A DNA stretch of 64,000 nt from Bacteroides sp. AN502(2024) (GTDB lineage: Bacteria > Bacteroidota > Bacteroidia > Bacteroidales > Bacteroidaceae): contig NZ_JBGFSP010000003.1 in assembly GCF_041227145.1 (NCBI RefSeq), positions 2,418,001-2,482,000 on the forward strand. Direction: 5' to 3'. A program made the position numbers and the translations under genes. Positions 31,102 to 39,412 of this stretch are shown in pieces. The stretch's first letter is position 1. Every line of letters begins with the position of its first letter. Below the pieces are notes generated by a model. The model saw nothing but the letters and a program-made list of their open reading frames with translations. It did not search any database and had not been told where the DNA came from.

Positions 31102-33060
31102 ATGAAGACAAAGAATACATTCATTTGGGCAACGTTGTTGGTTGCCCAAATAATGGGCAGCACGGTCTACGGTAAAGTACTGGATGTACTCTCTCCTGAC
31201 AAAAACATCAAAGTCAGTATTGAGTTGAAGGATAAAATTTACTATTCCGTTTTCTTTCATGATGACGTGCTGTTAAACAAGTGCACGTTGGGCATGACAC
31301 TCCCCAAAGAAGTGTTGGGAGCGAATCCCGTACTGGAAAATGCGCAGGAAGGCACTGTGGATGAGACTAAGAGACGGGAGATTCCTTTGAAAAATGCGCT
31401 GGTGCACAATCATTACAATTATTTGCGCATGGATATGGCAGGAAATTATGCTGTAGAGTTCCGTGTGTTTGACGACGGGGTGGCTTACCGTTTTATTACC
31501 GACAGGAAAAAGAAACTGGAAGTCGTTGATGAGGAATTCAACATCAATTTCCCTTCCGATTATCGGGCGTATGTGGGTGAAGCGCATGCTTTCTCCACTT
31601 CTTATGAGTCGGTTTATGCCCGTTTGCAAACGGAAAGTTACGGCACGGACGATATCATGACTTACCTGCCGGCGTTGCTTGAGCATCCCGATGGTTATAA
31701 AATCCTGATTTCGGAAGCCGACCTGACAGATTATCCTTGTATGTTTTTGAAGAGTACCGGCAATAATGGAATGCGCGCCTTGTTCCCCAAATGCCCCGTT
31801 CGGTTTGAGGACGACAATGATTATAAGCTTAAGATTGTGGAAGAAGCCCCGTATATTGCCAAGACATCGGGAGAGAGAAATTTCCCCTGGCGTTTCTTTG
31901 TGATAGCGAAACATGCAAAGACATTGGTTGAAAATGAGATGGTATACAAACTTTCCGCTCCCTGCGAACTGGAGGATTACAGTTGGGTGACACCCGGAAA
32001 ATCAAGTTGGGAATGGTGGAATCCAAGTTTGTATAATGTAGGTTTCCGTGTGGGAAGCAATACGCAGACGTATAAGTATTACGTTGATTTTGCAGCGAAT
32101 ATGGGATTGGAATATATGTTGATGGACGGTGCCTGGATGGCAGCCGCCAGCGACCCATGGACGCCTAATCCGGAAATAAACCTGCCGGAAGTCATTCAGT
32201 ATGCCATGCAGCGCAATGTGAAAGTCCTGCTGTGGCTGAGCTGGCTTACTGTAGAGAAGCATTTTGACCAAGTGTTTGCCAAATACGCCATGGCGGGCGT
32301 ATCAGGGTTGAAGATAGACTTCATGGAGCGCAGCGACCAATGGATGGTGAATTTCTATGAGCGGGTGGCTAAAGAAGCTGCTAAGTATAAACTTGTAGTC
32401 GATTTTCACGGTTCTTTTAAACCTGCCGGTTTGGAGTGTCGCTATCCCAATGTGCTTTCGTATGAGGCGGTAGTGGGTATGGAGATGGGTAAACGTTGCG
32501 ATCCTTCCAACAACATCTGGTTGCCTTTCATCCGCAATGCCGTAGGACCGATGGATTTCACTCCGGGAGCGATGTGCAATGTGCATCCGGAGGAGAACAA
32601 TTTTGATATCTGGACGCATAAGAATGCCGGTGCGTCGGGGACTCGTGCCTATCAGATGGCGCTGTATGTAGTCTTCGAAAGCGGTCTGCAAATGATGTCG
32701 GATAGTCCTACGCTGTATTACCGTGAACGCCCTTGTGCGGATTTCATTGCCGACATTCCTGTGATATGGGATGAGACGAGAGTGTTGGAGGCTAAGTTGG
32801 GCGAATACGTGGTCGTGGCCCGTCGGAGTGGGAACAAATGGTTCATAGGCGGCATTACGAATGGCGATCCGCGCACTGTTACGGTGGATCTTGATTTCCT
32901 GACTCCCAACAAGATTTTTCATCTGACCGGTTTTTCCGATGGCATGAATGCCGATCGTTGGGCGATGGATTATGTCAGGCAGGAGACGGATATATGTTCT
33001 ACCACGGTGCTGACATTGAGGCTGGCGCGTAATGGAGGGTATGTCGGAATGATTGAATAA
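31102..33060 (+). CDS. GH97 retaining-type alpha-galactosidase (predicted)
   Basis: 652 aa from ATG 31102, chosen for the signal peptide MKTKNTFIWATLLVAQI. N-terminal GH97 beta-supersandwich (about 22-270), TIM barrel with SSWEWWNPSLYNVG, and C-terminal beta-domain. At the position that separates the two GH97 mechanisms it carries Asp in GLKIDFMERSD (about residue 405). This resembles retaining B. thetaiotaomicron alpha-galactosidases rather than inverting SusB, which uses glutamates. YPNVLSYEAVVGME supplies the candidate acid/base and calcium-ligand glutamates. Periplasmic, in the SusCD operon. It strengthens the case for an alpha-galactosyl substrate. Confidence 0.92.
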   Translation: MKTKNTFIWATLLVAQIMGSTVYGKVLDVLSPDKNIKVSIELKDKIYYSVFFHDDVLLNKCTLGMTLPKEVLGANPVLENAQEGTVDETKRREIPLKNALVHNHYNYLRMDMAGNYAVEFRVFDDGVAYRFITDRKKKLEVVDEEFNINFPSDYRAYVGEAHAFSTSYESVYARLQTESYGTDDIMTYLPALLEHPDGYKILISEADLTDYPCMFLKSTGNNGMRALFPKCPVRFEDDNDYKLKIVEEAPYIAKTSGERNFPWRFFVIAKHAKTLVENEMVYKLSAPCELEDYSWVTPGKSSWEWWNPSLYNVGFRVGSNTQTYKYYVDFAANMGLEYMLMDGAWMAAASDPWTPNPEINLPEVIQYAMQRNVKVLLWLSWLTVEKHFDQVFAKYAMAGVSGLKIDFMERSDQWMVNFYERVAKEAAKYKLVVDFHGSFKPAGLECRYPNVLSYEAVVGMEMGKRCDPSNNIWLPFIRNAVGPMDFTPGAMCNVHPEENNFDIWTHKNAGASGTRAYQMALYVVFESGLQMMSDSPTLYYRERPCADFIADIPVIWDETRVLEAKLGEYVVVARRSGNKWFIGGITNGDPRTVTVDLDFLTPNKIFHLTGFSDGMNADRWAMDYVRQETDICSTTVLTLRLARNGGYVGMIE

Positions 33061-33135
33061 GTTGGGCGGATGATTATTTCGCTGATGGATATTGGTTAAG
33101 TTTTATTTTTTTATTGTATAATAGCATACATATAT

Positions 33136-33966
33136 ATGAGAAAAAGTTTTTTGTTGACAGTATGGTCCATCGGACTGTTTACTGGCTGTTCACAGACAGA
33201 TGAATGGTCTGTGGATGATTCGGTGATGGATAACCGGCAGATACAACTTTCTGTCGGAGTGGATAACTTGCAGACACGTGCGGGCTATGATGGGAATAAT
33301 CTGGATGCATTTCAGTTGATTATTGACCATCCGAGCAGTGAGATTTTTAGCTACAACCTTTTGATGCAAAAGACAGGGGATGTATGGAACAGTGCAGATA
33401 ATGAATCATTGTTTTGGGACCCTAATGAATCGGCAATGCCTGTATGCGCTTTTGCTCCTGCCCAAAGCGGAGCAAGCCTGACAGGAAGTCTTGCAATAAA
33501 TGTTCCGGTAGACCAAAGTACGGAAGCTAAATTGAAAAGTGCAGACTTTTTGTTGACAAAGAAAATGGTCAATTTCCTGGAAATCGGAGGTAAATTGGAT
33601 ATTACGTTGAAGCATAAACTGTGCAAACTGCTTATCCACGTTGTGGATGGCGGAGCTGAGGTGAAAGATTTGAAAGTAGTCGGTGCCATTTTGCAAGGAA
33701 CCTGCGACCTGACTCTGGAAGCCCCCGTTGTAACGCCTGCTGCCACTGCCGGAACGGCTTCCGTTACGCCATTAAAGAATAATGCTGATAATACTTATGA
33801 ATGTATTCTGTTGCCGCAAGATGCCGGAAAGCTGGTTGTTGCTTTTACTATTGGCGATGCATTTTACGAATGGAAATTCAAACAAGCTCAACTGGCTGAA
33901 GGTACCTGTTATGAATTGACTATCAATGTAGCCACTTCCGAAACGCAGCTAAAGGCTTTTAACTAA
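33136..33966 (+). CDS. Fimbrillin-family lipoprotein (Mfa-like)
   Basis: 276 aa. Lipobox FTGCSQT (Cys18), a FimA/Mfa-type start with a possible trypsin-like processing Arg (LQTRAGYDG), then two beta-sandwich regions typical of fimbrillin (ADFLLTKK; LKHKLCKLLIHV). It follows GH97 by 75 nt without an obvious promoter, so may be transcribed with the SusCD operon. Fimbrillin-like proteins in such operons can act as surface binding proteins rather than pilus subunits. No polymerisation partner genes are nearby. Confidence 0.82.
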   Translation: MRKSFLLTVWSIGLFTGCSQTDEWSVDDSVMDNRQIQLSVGVDNLQTRAGYDGNNLDAFQLIIDHPSSEIFSYNLLMQKTGDVWNSADNESLFWDPNESAMPVCAFAPAQSGASLTGSLAINVPVDQSTEAKLKSADFLLTKKMVNFLEIGGKLDITLKHKLCKLLIHVVDGGAEVKDLKVVGAILQGTCDLTLEAPVVTPAATAGTASVTPLKNNADNTYECILLPQDAGKLVVAFTIGDAFYEWKFKQAQLAEGTCYELTINVATSETQLKAFN

Positions 33967-34006
33967 TTGTCAACACTTAATCACAAATCAAGAAGAACGT
34001 ATTAAT

Positions 34007-35452
34007 ATGAAATCATTTAGATATTTTTATTTGCTTGCAGCCCTTATGGCATTTTCAGCATGCGGCAACGATGATGAAGCATCGCAAGAACAGGACCTGA
34101 CAACCACTGGCGGTAAGGTGTTGATAAATGCTGTGGTGGAGCCAAACTCTCTCTTTACGCGCAGCAATCCTATGGGAGAAGATGATGCCCAACAGGGCGC
34201 TTTCAACCAGGGCGACAAGCTTGCTATAAGTTGCGGTGACGATGCTCCCGTGATATACACTAAGGGTTCGGATAAGATTTGGACAGCCGGAGAGAATAGC
34301 TTGATGTGGGCGGATTCCGATCAGGAAACGGTAGTCTACAAAGCCTATTATCCTGTGGGGGCGGATGCTTCTTTCGACACTTTTGTTTTGCCTGCCGACC
34401 AGTCTACAAACGAGAACATTGCCAATGCAGACTATATGACCACTAAGACGGTGTTATTAGAAAAAGCGGCTGATGGCGTATTGAAACTGAATATGCATCG
34501 TCGGACAGCGCGGGTTATCATCAACATACTCGGCGTTGAGGAGAAATTGGGTGCTGTAAAGTCGTTGAACATCTATTCGCAGTATTCTTCAATCTCTTCT
34601 GTTGGGACCGAAGGACCGGCTAAGCCAATCAAGGCGTATAAAGCGGAGGATACATATACGGCTTTGGTACTGCCGGGTGAAGGTGGTGATGCGGAAGGTA
34701 TATTTGTCAGTATAGAGACAACGGGTGGCACCACGCAGGAAGTGAAGGAAATCAAACCAGCCATTGCCGGAAAGAGCTATACATATAACGTCTATGTGGG
34801 TGAGAATAGTACTACCATATCCGGAACTACTGTTGAAGATTGGACAACGGGCATCGTCGAAGGGACATTGATTGCGATGAAACCGTTGGATCGTTCAGAA
34901 TGGTCGGTTACAGGTAAATTCGAGGAAGGACGTTGGAATTTCTGGTGTGGTAAATTTGTAAACGCAATAGATGGTGATTTGCACAGATTCTGGGCAAGTG
35001 ACTGGGATGGTCCGAATGCCAAAGACCTTCCGCCTGTTTTGGTGATCGATACGAAGAAGTCGCATCTTTTTGGTAAACTCGGAATTATAGGAAGAGATGA
35101 ACTTAAGGATCAGCAAAATTATACACTGAAATGCTATGTTAGTTCTGACCCAAAAAGCTGGTGGAAATCTAGCTATGTTTGGACACAAGAGCCTGATGAA
35201 TTCTGGTATTCGTTTGTCTGGGAAGATTTTGGCTGGAAAGAAGTTACTAATTGGGAAAATAGAGAAAATTGGATACCGGTAAGTGAGGAAGTAACATTGA
35301 AAAGTCTTCCAAATCCGGCAATAGAATACATTCGTTTGAACGACCTGACAGAGGGACACAGATATTTTATCATCGAGTTTACCGATAGGGGAAAGCGTGG
35401 TGTTATAGAAGTGGCTGAAGTTTATCTGTATGGAAGAGAGGTTGCTGAATAA
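34007..35452 (+). CDS. Fimbrillin fused to a discoidin-like C-terminal domain
   Basis: 481 aa lipoprotein (FSACGND, Cys19). Residues about 30-285 are fimbrillin-like (ADYMTTKTVLLE; LKLNMHRRTARVIINI). Residues about 295-480 form an F5/8-type-C-like beta-sandwich (WSVTGKFEEG, FVNAIDGDLHRFWASDWDG, EVAEVYLYGR). That architecture suggests a surface glycan-binding protein with a carbohydrate-binding tip. It follows the other fimbrillin by 40 nt and ends at a strong terminator, closing the operon that begins at 23447. Confidence 0.8.
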   Translation: MKSFRYFYLLAALMAFSACGNDDEASQEQDLTTTGGKVLINAVVEPNSLFTRSNPMGEDDAQQGAFNQGDKLAISCGDDAPVIYTKGSDKIWTAGENSLMWADSDQETVVYKAYYPVGADASFDTFVLPADQSTNENIANADYMTTKTVLLEKAADGVLKLNMHRRTARVIINILGVEEKLGAVKSLNIYSQYSSISSVGTEGPAKPIKAYKAEDTYTALVLPGEGGDAEGIFVSIETTGGTTQEVKEIKPAIAGKSYTYNVYVGENSTTISGTTVEDWTTGIVEGTLIAMKPLDRSEWSVTGKFEEGRWNFWCGKFVNAIDGDLHRFWASDWDGPNAKDLPPVLVIDTKKSHLFGKLGIIGRDELKDQQNYTLKCYVSSDPKSWWKSSYVWTQEPDEFWYSFVWEDFGWKEVTNWENRENWIPVSEEVTLKSLPNPAIEYIRLNDLTEGHRYFIIEFTDRGKRGVIEVAEVYLYGREVAE

Positions 35453-35477
35453 CCATATTTCATTTTTACTGTAATTT

Positions 35478-35523
35478 AAAAAAACTCTTTCTTTGATGAT
35501 GCTATCCAAAGAAAGAGTTTTTT
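35478..35523 (+). terminator. Strong terminator closing the SusCD/fimbrillin operon
   Basis: Stem of about 16 bp, AAAAAACTCTTTCTTTG / CAAAGAAAGAGTTTTTT, 11-nt loop, T-rich 3' arm, 25 nt after the stop codon. Confidence 0.9.
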
Positions 35524-35785
35524 AGTGTCTATTTTAACGTCTGTTGAATATAACTTTGAGCAACCATCTATCATTGAAAAAGTTGCAGCGAAGCACTTCT
35601 AAAGTTATTCTCTAATGCTTGAAAAGTTATTCTTTCCTATCGGCAAACTTGTCTTTACCTACGGTTTCCTTTGGAGACAATACGGGCGTGTAGCGGTTGT
35701 TTTTCTTTGTTTGGACTAGGAGTCTCAAATAAGTCATATATTGCACTCATATACTAATGTTTAGTGGTTTTATAGTTACTGTTCA

Positions 35786-35873
35786 TTCGTTCCACCACTG
35801 TTGACCTTTAGTTCCACAGTTGTTTCCCTTTAGTTCCACATCTGTTATTGTTTCGTTCCATATATGTGGAACG
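35786..35873. repeat. Four tandem repeats with exact 22-bp period
   Basis: GTTCCA occurs at 35789, 35811, 35833 and 35855, exactly 22 bp apart. The surrounding unit conserves TT(A/C)GTTCCAC and TGTT. The last unit is closed by an inverted copy, giving TTCGTTCCA / TGGAACGAA (35852-35874). Two helical turns per unit suggests a protein-binding array. It lies in a gene-poor stretch with no intact gene within 700 bp downstream. Confidence 0.7.
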
Positions 35874-35923
35874 AATTGATATGTGCTACAAAAGTAATTA
35901 GTTTATGTAGGAGAGAGGTACTT

Positions 35924-36109
35924 TTATTGATAAGAAACGTCAGTTCGATATAACTTCATCCGCATGGTTTCTCCTCGGGGTGTCCGAAGGACGGGGTGGT
36001 AGGTAAATATATGAGGCTGTTCCAAAAAATCTTTCAATACGACAGCATTAAATGACAAGGGGGGAAAGAGTTCAAGAGTTGTTCCCTCAACAGTTTCCGT
36101 GTGTAACAT
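35924..36109 (-). pseudogene. Remnant with AbiEii-toxin-like N-terminus
   Basis: 61-residue frame starting LHTETVEGTTLEL, which resembles the usual start of AbiEii-family nucleotidyltransferase toxins, then diverging and stopping; the family is normally over 200 aa. It overlaps the end of the DUF6922-like gene, as the toxin gene does in intact pairs. The similarity covers only about 14 residues, so the assignment is tentative. Confidence 0.4.
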
Positions 36110-36390
36110 CTTAACTCTTCCTTTTTAAGATTAAATACGATACATGCAAAATTGATATCCCTGGGCGACAAATAAGGAACCTCCTTCACTATTTCCCGAA
36201 ATCCTTCTATCCCTCCGTACATGTTGAAAGCCGCATGAAAATCTTTTAGCCACCCTCTTTCAAGTATACGCTGTACCACGATTTTTCTGGACTTCCACTA
36301 GTCAAAATCAGAAAGGTCATACTCCCACAATAGTGTCGGAGAGACAGAACATGAGTCCTTATATTTCTTATAATCATCAAATATCGTCAT
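36034..36390 (-). pseudogene. DUF6922-type gene with in-frame amber codon
   Basis: From ATG 36390 the frame reads LLWEYDLSDFD, then TAG at 36300-36298, then WKSRKIVVQRILERG and continues to a stop at 36034 (118 codons). The stop falls where the family normally has a Trp in its DFDW motif, a one-base TGG to TAG change. The downstream part keeps conserved features (GFREIVKEVPYLS; CYTRKLLREQLLNS). Usually partnered with an AbiEii toxin. The gene is intact in length apart from the stop, so inactivation looks recent. Confidence 0.65.
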
Positions 36391-36658
36391 ATATTATATA
36401 AAGTCTGATACGTTTACAAATATAAATTTTTTTTGTCCGGATGAACTAGTTTTCAGTGATTAAATATTGTAGTGTTAGTTTCTATGGCAATGAAACACTT
36501 GGTCTCAAGCCTTGAAATAAATTACTCCTTGTTAAATGACTGTTTACTATAGGCTTTGCAAAAAAAAGTCCTGATCGGGCTCAGTCTCTGTTCTCGCTAT
36601 AAAATAAGGGCGTTTTTGAGTGAACAAACACTTTTTAAATGAAAGAACCGTGGCATTT

Positions 36659-36723
36659 GAGAGAATATTATCCTTTAATGGCAGAATTTTATCCTCAATG
36701 CAGAACTGCAATCCATACATTTG
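36659..36723 (+). promoter_or_regulatory. Gfo/Idh-DUF1080 operon promoter with two-repeat operator
   Basis: Distal repeat GAGAGAATATTATCC (36659-36673), 6 nt, proximal repeat GGCAGAATTTTATCC (36680-36694), 21 nt, -7 TACATTTG (36716-36723). The layout is identical to the GH20, SusCD, GH2 and GH99-like promoters, linking this operon to the same regulator. Confidence 0.78.
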
Positions 36724-36747
36724 CAATAGAAAATCTATTAAGTAATT

Positions 36748-37875
36748 ATGTTTGGATTTATGAATATACAATTTTCTTTAGTAGATACGAGAATTAAAGT
36801 TGGAATTATAGGATTTGGAAGGATGGGGAGATTCTATTGGGAAGCGATGACCCAAAGCGACCGGTGGAATATTGCTTATATATGTGATACCGATTCGGCA
36901 TCACGTCAACTGGCACGAGAACTATCACCTCACTCTCTTGTAGTGGAGGATGAACAGAAGATTTTTGAAGATGATAGTGTGCAGGTGGTCGGACTTTTCA
37001 CTTTGGCAGATTCGCGGATGGAGCAGATAGAAAAAGCAATCCGTTACGGTAAGCATATTATTTCTGAAAAACCTGTTGCGGACACGATAGAGAACGAATG
37101 GAAAGTAGTTGAAATGACGGAAAATACCAACCTGCTGTCCACTGTCAACCTGTATTTGCGTAATTCTTGGTATCATCATCAGATGAAGGAATATATCCGG
37201 CAAGGGGAAATAGGAGAACTGGCTATTATCCGTGTCTGCCACATGACTCCCGGACTTGCGCCGGGCGAGGGGCACGAATACGAAGGACCCGCTTTTCATG
37301 ATTGCGGAATGCATTACGTAGATATTGCCCGTTGGTATGCCGACAGTGATTACCATACATGGAATGCACAGGGAGTGAAGATGTGGAACTACAAAGACCC
37401 CTGGTGGGTGCAATGTCATGGTACTTTCCAGAATGGAGTCGTGTTCGATATTACCCAAGGATTCGTTTACGGGCAATTGTCCAAGGACCAGACACACAAT
37501 TCGTATGTCGATATTATAGGGACGAAAGGGATTGTCCGCATGACGCACGACTTTAAGACAGCCGTTGTCGAACTGCATGGTGTCAATCAGACCCTTCGTG
37601 TGGAGAAACCTTTCGGCGGAAAGAATATAGATGTGTTGTGCGATTTGTTTGCTGATTCGGTAGAAACGGGAGAACGCAGTCCGCGCTTGCCGTTGATGCG
37701 CGATTCGGCCGTTGCGTCCGAATATGCGTGGAGATTTTTTTATGATACGCGTAAACATGATTTGCCGTCTATCGGTGATTTGTATACTTTGGAGCAAATC
37801 CGCGAGCGGAGAAGAAATATGAAAAATGGATATGGATTGTTGCATGGCAACCTTCCAAGGATTACTAACTCTTAA
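36748..37875 (+). CDS. Gfo/Idh/MocA-family oxidoreductase, cytoplasmic
   Basis: 375 aa from ATG 36748 (ATG 36760 also possible). Rossmann motif VGIIGFGRMGRF near residue 18 and the family Lys in EKPVADT. The C-terminal alpha/beta domain contains HDCGMHYVDIARWY, with the usual catalytic-site His. No signal peptide. Family members oxidise or reduce sugars with NAD(P). First gene of an operon with a Tat-exported homologue and a DUF1080 protein, a set seen in pathways that pass through 3-keto-sugars. It may reduce or interconvert the keto-sugar product in the cytoplasm (inference). Confidence 0.9.
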   Translation: MFGFMNIQFSLVDTRIKVGIIGFGRMGRFYWEAMTQSDRWNIAYICDTDSASRQLARELSPHSLVVEDEQKIFEDDSVQVVGLFTLADSRMEQIEKAIRYGKHIISEKPVADTIENEWKVVEMTENTNLLSTVNLYLRNSWYHHQMKEYIRQGEIGELAIIRVCHMTPGLAPGEGHEYEGPAFHDCGMHYVDIARWYADSDYHTWNAQGVKMWNYKDPWWVQCHGTFQNGVVFDITQGFVYGQLSKDQTHNSYVDIIGTKGIVRMTHDFKTAVVELHGVNQTLRVEKPFGGKNIDVLCDLFADSVETGERSPRLPLMRDSAVASEYAWRFFYDTRKHDLPSIGDLYTLEQIRERRRNMKNGYGLLHGNLPRITNS

Positions 37876-37887
37876 ATAAATAAAATT

Positions 37888-39372
37888 ATGTCAGACATTT
37901 CAAGAAGACAATTTCTGAAAACAGGGGCTGCCGCTTTAGCTGGCATCACGATTGCTCCGAGTTCTATTCTGGGCATGAGCCACGGGCATATCTCGCCTAC
38001 CGATAAGTTGAATATCGGTGTTGTGGGTATTGGCGGTATGGGACATGCCAACATTAACCATGTGAAGGCTACGGAAAATATTGTAGCTCTTTGTGATGTG
38101 GATTGGAAGTATGCAAAAGGCGTGTTCGATGAATTCCCCAAAGCAAAGAGATTTTGGGATTATCGTAAGATGTATGACGAAATGGGAAAATCGCTTGATG
38201 CTGTAATTATTGCGACTGCCGACCATACACACGCCATTATCACCGCCGATGCGATGACAATGGGAAAACATGTATTCTGTCAGAAACCGTTGACTCATTC
38301 TGTTTATGAGTCCCGTTTGTTGACAAAGCTTGCTAAATCAACGGGCGTTGTTACTCAGATGGGTAATCAAGGCTCATCTGATGAAGGCACTGATTTGGTA
38401 TGCGAATGGATTTGGAATGGCGAGATTGGGGAAGTGACGAAGGTGGAATGTATTACCGACCGTCCTATCTGGCCTCAAGGATTGAATGTACCGGAAAAGG
38501 CGGACAAGATTCCCGGCACATTGAACTGGGATTTATTTACAGGTCCTGCCCGGCTGAATCCTTATAGCCATGTTTATCATCCTTGGAACTGGCGTGGATG
38601 GTGGGATTACGGTACGGGTGCGTTGGGCGATATGGCTTGTCACATCCTGCACTCACCGTTCAGAGCCTTGAAGTTGAAATATCCTACTAAAGTGGAAGGG
38701 TCTTCAACGTTGCTGCTGAACGCTTGTGCTCCGCAGGCCCAACACGTGAAAATGATTTTCCCGGCTCGTGAGAATATGCCTAAGGTGGCGATGCCTGAAG
38801 TGGAAATCCATTGGTATGACGGTGGTCTGTTGCCCGACCGTCCGGAAGGGTTCCCTGCCGGAAAACAATTGATGCCGGGTGCCGGTGTGACTATTTTCCA
38901 CGGAACCAAGGATACCTTGATTTGCGGATGTTATGGAATCGGTCCGTGGCTGCTCTCCGGGCGCAAGCCCAATGCACCGAAGGTGTGTCGCCGTGTGCCC
39001 AATGCAATGGGCGGCGGTCATGAAATGGACTGGGTACGTGCATGTAAAGAAGATAAATCCAATCGTGTCATGACTAAATCCGACTTCTCGGAAGCAGGAC
39101 CGATGAATGAAATGGTAGTAATGGGTGTACTTGCTGTCCGTCTGCAAGGGTTGCATCGCACGTTGGAATGGGACGGTGAAAATATGTGCTTTACCAATAT
39201 CGGTGACAATGAAACTATCACCACTTGTGTGAAGGACGGATTTGAGATTCATGACGGGCATCCGACATTCGACAGGACATGGACTGACCCGGTCAATGCA
39301 AAACAGTTTGCCGCCGAGCTCGTGAAACATAATTATCGTGAAGGCTGGAGACTGCCCGATATGCCTAGATAA
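37888..39372 (+). CDS. Gfo/Idh/MocA-family oxidoreductase with Tat signal
   Basis: 494 aa. Twin-arginine signal SRRQFLKTGAAALAG at the N-terminus, so it is exported folded with its cofactor. Rossmann GVVGIGGMG, Lys in CQKPLTHSVYE, and substrate-domain residues in GDMACHILHSPF. Length matches the periplasmic Gfo/Idh group often encoded next to DUF1080 proteins. Expected role: oxidise the C3 hydroxyl of a glycoside in the periplasm to make it labile. It starts 12 nt after the previous gene. GH109-type hydrolysis is an alternative for this superfamily but less likely given the neighbours. Confidence 0.9.
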   Translation: MSDISRRQFLKTGAAALAGITIAPSSILGMSHGHISPTDKLNIGVVGIGGMGHANINHVKATENIVALCDVDWKYAKGVFDEFPKAKRFWDYRKMYDEMGKSLDAVIIATADHTHAIITADAMTMGKHVFCQKPLTHSVYESRLLTKLAKSTGVVTQMGNQGSSDEGTDLVCEWIWNGEIGEVTKVECITDRPIWPQGLNVPEKADKIPGTLNWDLFTGPARLNPYSHVYHPWNWRGWWDYGTGALGDMACHILHSPFRALKLKYPTKVEGSSTLLLNACAPQAQHVKMIFPARENMPKVAMPEVEIHWYDGGLLPDRPEGFPAGKQLMPGAGVTIFHGTKDTLICGCYGIGPWLLSGRKPNAPKVCRRVPNAMGGGHEMDWVRACKEDKSNRVMTKSDFSEAGPMNEMVVMGVLAVRLQGLHRTLEWDGENMCFTNIGDNETITTCVKDGFEIHDGHPTFDRTWTDPVNAKQFAAELVKHNYREGWRLPDMPR

Positions 39373-39412
39373 CCGGATTAAAAGTATATTAATTAACGTT
39401 AGTAGTAAAACA

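Larger units (their letters stand above)
35524..36747. other. Gene-poor region holding repeats, broken genes and a promoter
   Basis: No intact gene. From left to right: unassigned AT-rich sequence (35524-35780), the 22-bp repeat array, the two minus-strand remnants, unassigned sequence (36391-36650) and the Gfo/Idh operon promoter (36659-36723). A 74-codon minus-strand frame at 36547-36771 has no recognisable domain and covers that promoter. Confidence 0.6.

Noticed and set aside
35786..35873. CRISPR-like array
   Set aside because: The period is only 22 bp with a conserved core of about 10 bp and no unique spacers of CRISPR length; no cas genes in the window.
36547..36771. 74-codon minus-strand frame upstream of the Gfo/Idh operon
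   Set aside because: It overlaps the operator promoter, has no recognisable domain, and its start lies inside the neighbouring gene.
37888..39372. GH109-type alpha-N-acetylgalactosaminidase
   Set aside because: The Tat signal and Rossmann fold are shared with GH109, but the DUF1080 and second Gfo/Idh neighbours fit 3-keto-sugar chemistry better; not excluded.
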